From positions 1 through 7,239 of the forward strand of contig DAOUWN010000102.1 of assembly GCA_030667105.1 (NCBI GenBank): a stretch of DNA of 7,239 nt, read 5' to 3'. The position numbers and the translations under genes were made by a program. The notes beneath the pieces are model-generated. The model saw nothing but the letters and a program-made list of their open reading frames with translations, had not been told where the DNA came from and did no database searches. This document shows, in pieces, positions 6,758 through 7,239 of this stretch. This stretch comes from Deltaproteobacteria bacterium (lineage in GTDB: Bacteria > Desulfobacterota > Desulfobacteria > C00003060). Position 1 is the stretch's first letter. Every line of letters starts with the position of its first letter.

Positions 6758-6841
6758 GCGGATAAAGCCAAATCCCGAGTGATCGGGAGACGGAAAGCCA
6801 CGGATCTCAGAGGAAAGAAAGTTTATAGCCTTTTTGACCGC
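6758..6841 (+). ncRNA. Candidate GEMM-I (cyclic di-GMP-I) riboswitch aptamer, probably degenerate
   Basis: GEMM-I aptamers carry a GCAAACC-type element, a hairpin capped by a GNRA tetraloop, then GACGCAAAGCC, a GGGTCT-like strand, an ATAGCC-like receptor strand and a closing helix. Seen here: GCCAAATCC (6767-6775); a 6-bp perfect hairpin TCCCGA/TCGGGA (6773-6778 with 6783-6788) with a GTGA tetraloop, which fits GNRA; GACGGAAAGCCACGGATCT (6789-6807); TATAGCC (6824-6830); and a closing helix pairing 6758-6767 with 6832-6841 (GCGG/CCGC, one A-A mismatch, AAA/TTT and two G-T wobbles). The third helix, expected between 6803 and 6828, pairs poorly, and no clear expression platform follows, so it may be decayed or a variant class. 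A cGAMP-sensing GEMM-Ib form, known from Geobacter, is an alternative. The next coding sequence is the nadE remnant. Confidence 0.5.
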
Positions 6842-6907
6842 TTTATGTCTTTTTTCAAGTCCCTTCTCAGTCTTAAGCCTGTCTAATTGTTTTCGGGACG
6901 TCTATGA

Positions 6908-7225
6908 TTTCATGCTTTACGTCTGGTGAGTTTGAGTCTTGATGTTTTAAGAATCGGTGATCTCAAGGTAATTCCTGAAATCATAAATCGCCAACCCAGT
7001 CCGGACACGTTCAGCCTTCCTGTAAGTGATCAGGAATTCTTCTTCAGAATTCCGTTTGACAAGTTGGATTATCTTCTTTATGCGTGGGAGCATCACGTAT
7101 CAACAAATGAAACAGCTAACGTACTGGATCTTTCTGAAGATGCCGTAGAAAGGGCCTACAAGGATTTTACGTCAAAAAACAATGCTACTGCTCATCTGCG
7201 AGCAATGCCTTATACGTTGGAGTAA
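6908..7225 (+). pseudogene. nadE: C-terminal remnant of an NAD+ synthetase (NadE)-like protein
   Basis: The open frame follows a stop at 6905-6907 and ends at TAA 7223-7225. Its recognisable part reads IGDL, KVIPEIINRQPSPDT, EFFFRIPFDKLDYLLYAWEH, then a short helix-turn-helix-like region and a DFTSKNNATAHLR ending, the usual C-terminus of the deltaproteobacterial NadE form that makes NAD+ from deamido-NAD+, ATP and an ammonia donor. Intact NadE has about 12-15 residues (YKTQV and a helix) between IGDL and the IINR segment; here they are missing, which suggests an in-frame deletion. The ATP-binding SGGxDS loop and everything N-terminal are absent, and nothing resembling them lies upstream in any frame. 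The only possible starts (GTG 6926, TTG 6932) lack a Shine-Dalgarno. With about a third of the enzyme left, activity is not expected. The family call is fairly sure, the pseudogene call less so. Confidence 0.65.
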
Positions 7226-7239
7226 AAACTGCGCAAACC

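Larger units (their letters stand above)
6570..6925 (+). other. 356-nt gap without a convincing gene, rich in RNA structure
   Basis: Between plsB and the NAD synthetase remnant I find no supportable protein gene. In order it contains a 9-bp inverted repeat, an isolated AAGGAGGT (6674-6681) with no start codon behind it, a strong hairpin (6717-6745), a GEMM-I-like RNA (6758-6841) and a T-run (6850-6855) without a stem of its own. The structures, not a protein, best explain this segment. Confidence 0.6.

Noticed and set aside
6638..6886. 82-codon plus-strand open frame between plsB and the nadE remnant
   Set aside because: It begins at a TTG without a ribosome binding site, resembles no family I know, and lies across the hairpin and GEMM-like RNA, which explain the sequence better.
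1..7239. CRISPR array, insertion sequence, tRNA or defence island
   Set aside because: No spaced direct repeats, terminal inverted repeats with a transposase, tRNA cloverleaf or defence-type domain could be seen on either strand.

Overview
The window looks like chromosomal DNA of a sulfate-reducing-type deltaproteobacterium (Desulfobacterota). This rests on the gene families and on the divergent hisC-cmk pairing, a PlsB-type acyltransferase, a small YQVKLLILQVP-type protein of a kind I associate with Desulfobacteria, and a GEMM-I-like RNA. No 16S or tRNA is present to confirm it. Base composition is moderate and fairly even by eye.

Layout: (1) 1-1663, minus strand: hisC (histidinol-phosphate aminotransferase) followed 8 nt later by cmk (cytidylate kinase), whose 3' end lies beyond the left edge. 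(2) 1664-1772: a short AT-rich divergent intergenic region. (3) 1773-2897, plus: a DUF1343/NamZ-like (GH171) protein without a signal peptide. (4) 2898-3078: convergent intergenic region with a strong hairpin that acts best as a terminator for minus-strand transcription. (5) 3079-3829, minus: two small genes. One encodes a two-helix membrane protein with a heptad-repeat tail and a faint resemblance to magnetosome protein MamI. The other encodes a conserved-looking soluble protein of unknown function. (6) 3930-6569, plus: plsB, an 879-residue glycerol-3-phosphate acyltransferase with all four acyltransferase blocks. (7) 6570-6925: 356 nt without a convincing gene but rich in RNA structure, namely a 9-bp inverted repeat, a strong hairpin, and directly behind it a sequence with the core of a GEMM-I (cyclic-di-GMP-I) riboswitch. 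(8) about 6908-7225, plus: a C-terminal piece of an NAD+ synthetase-like protein with no credible start and an apparent internal deletion, probably a pseudogene.

The intact genes are mostly core metabolism (histidine, pyrimidine nucleotide, phospholipid and probably peptidoglycan turnover) in separate transcription units rather than one pathway. I did not find a defence system, mobile element or CRISPR. The part that best repays a second look is the right end (6570-7239), where a riboswitch-like RNA sits before a decayed gene.
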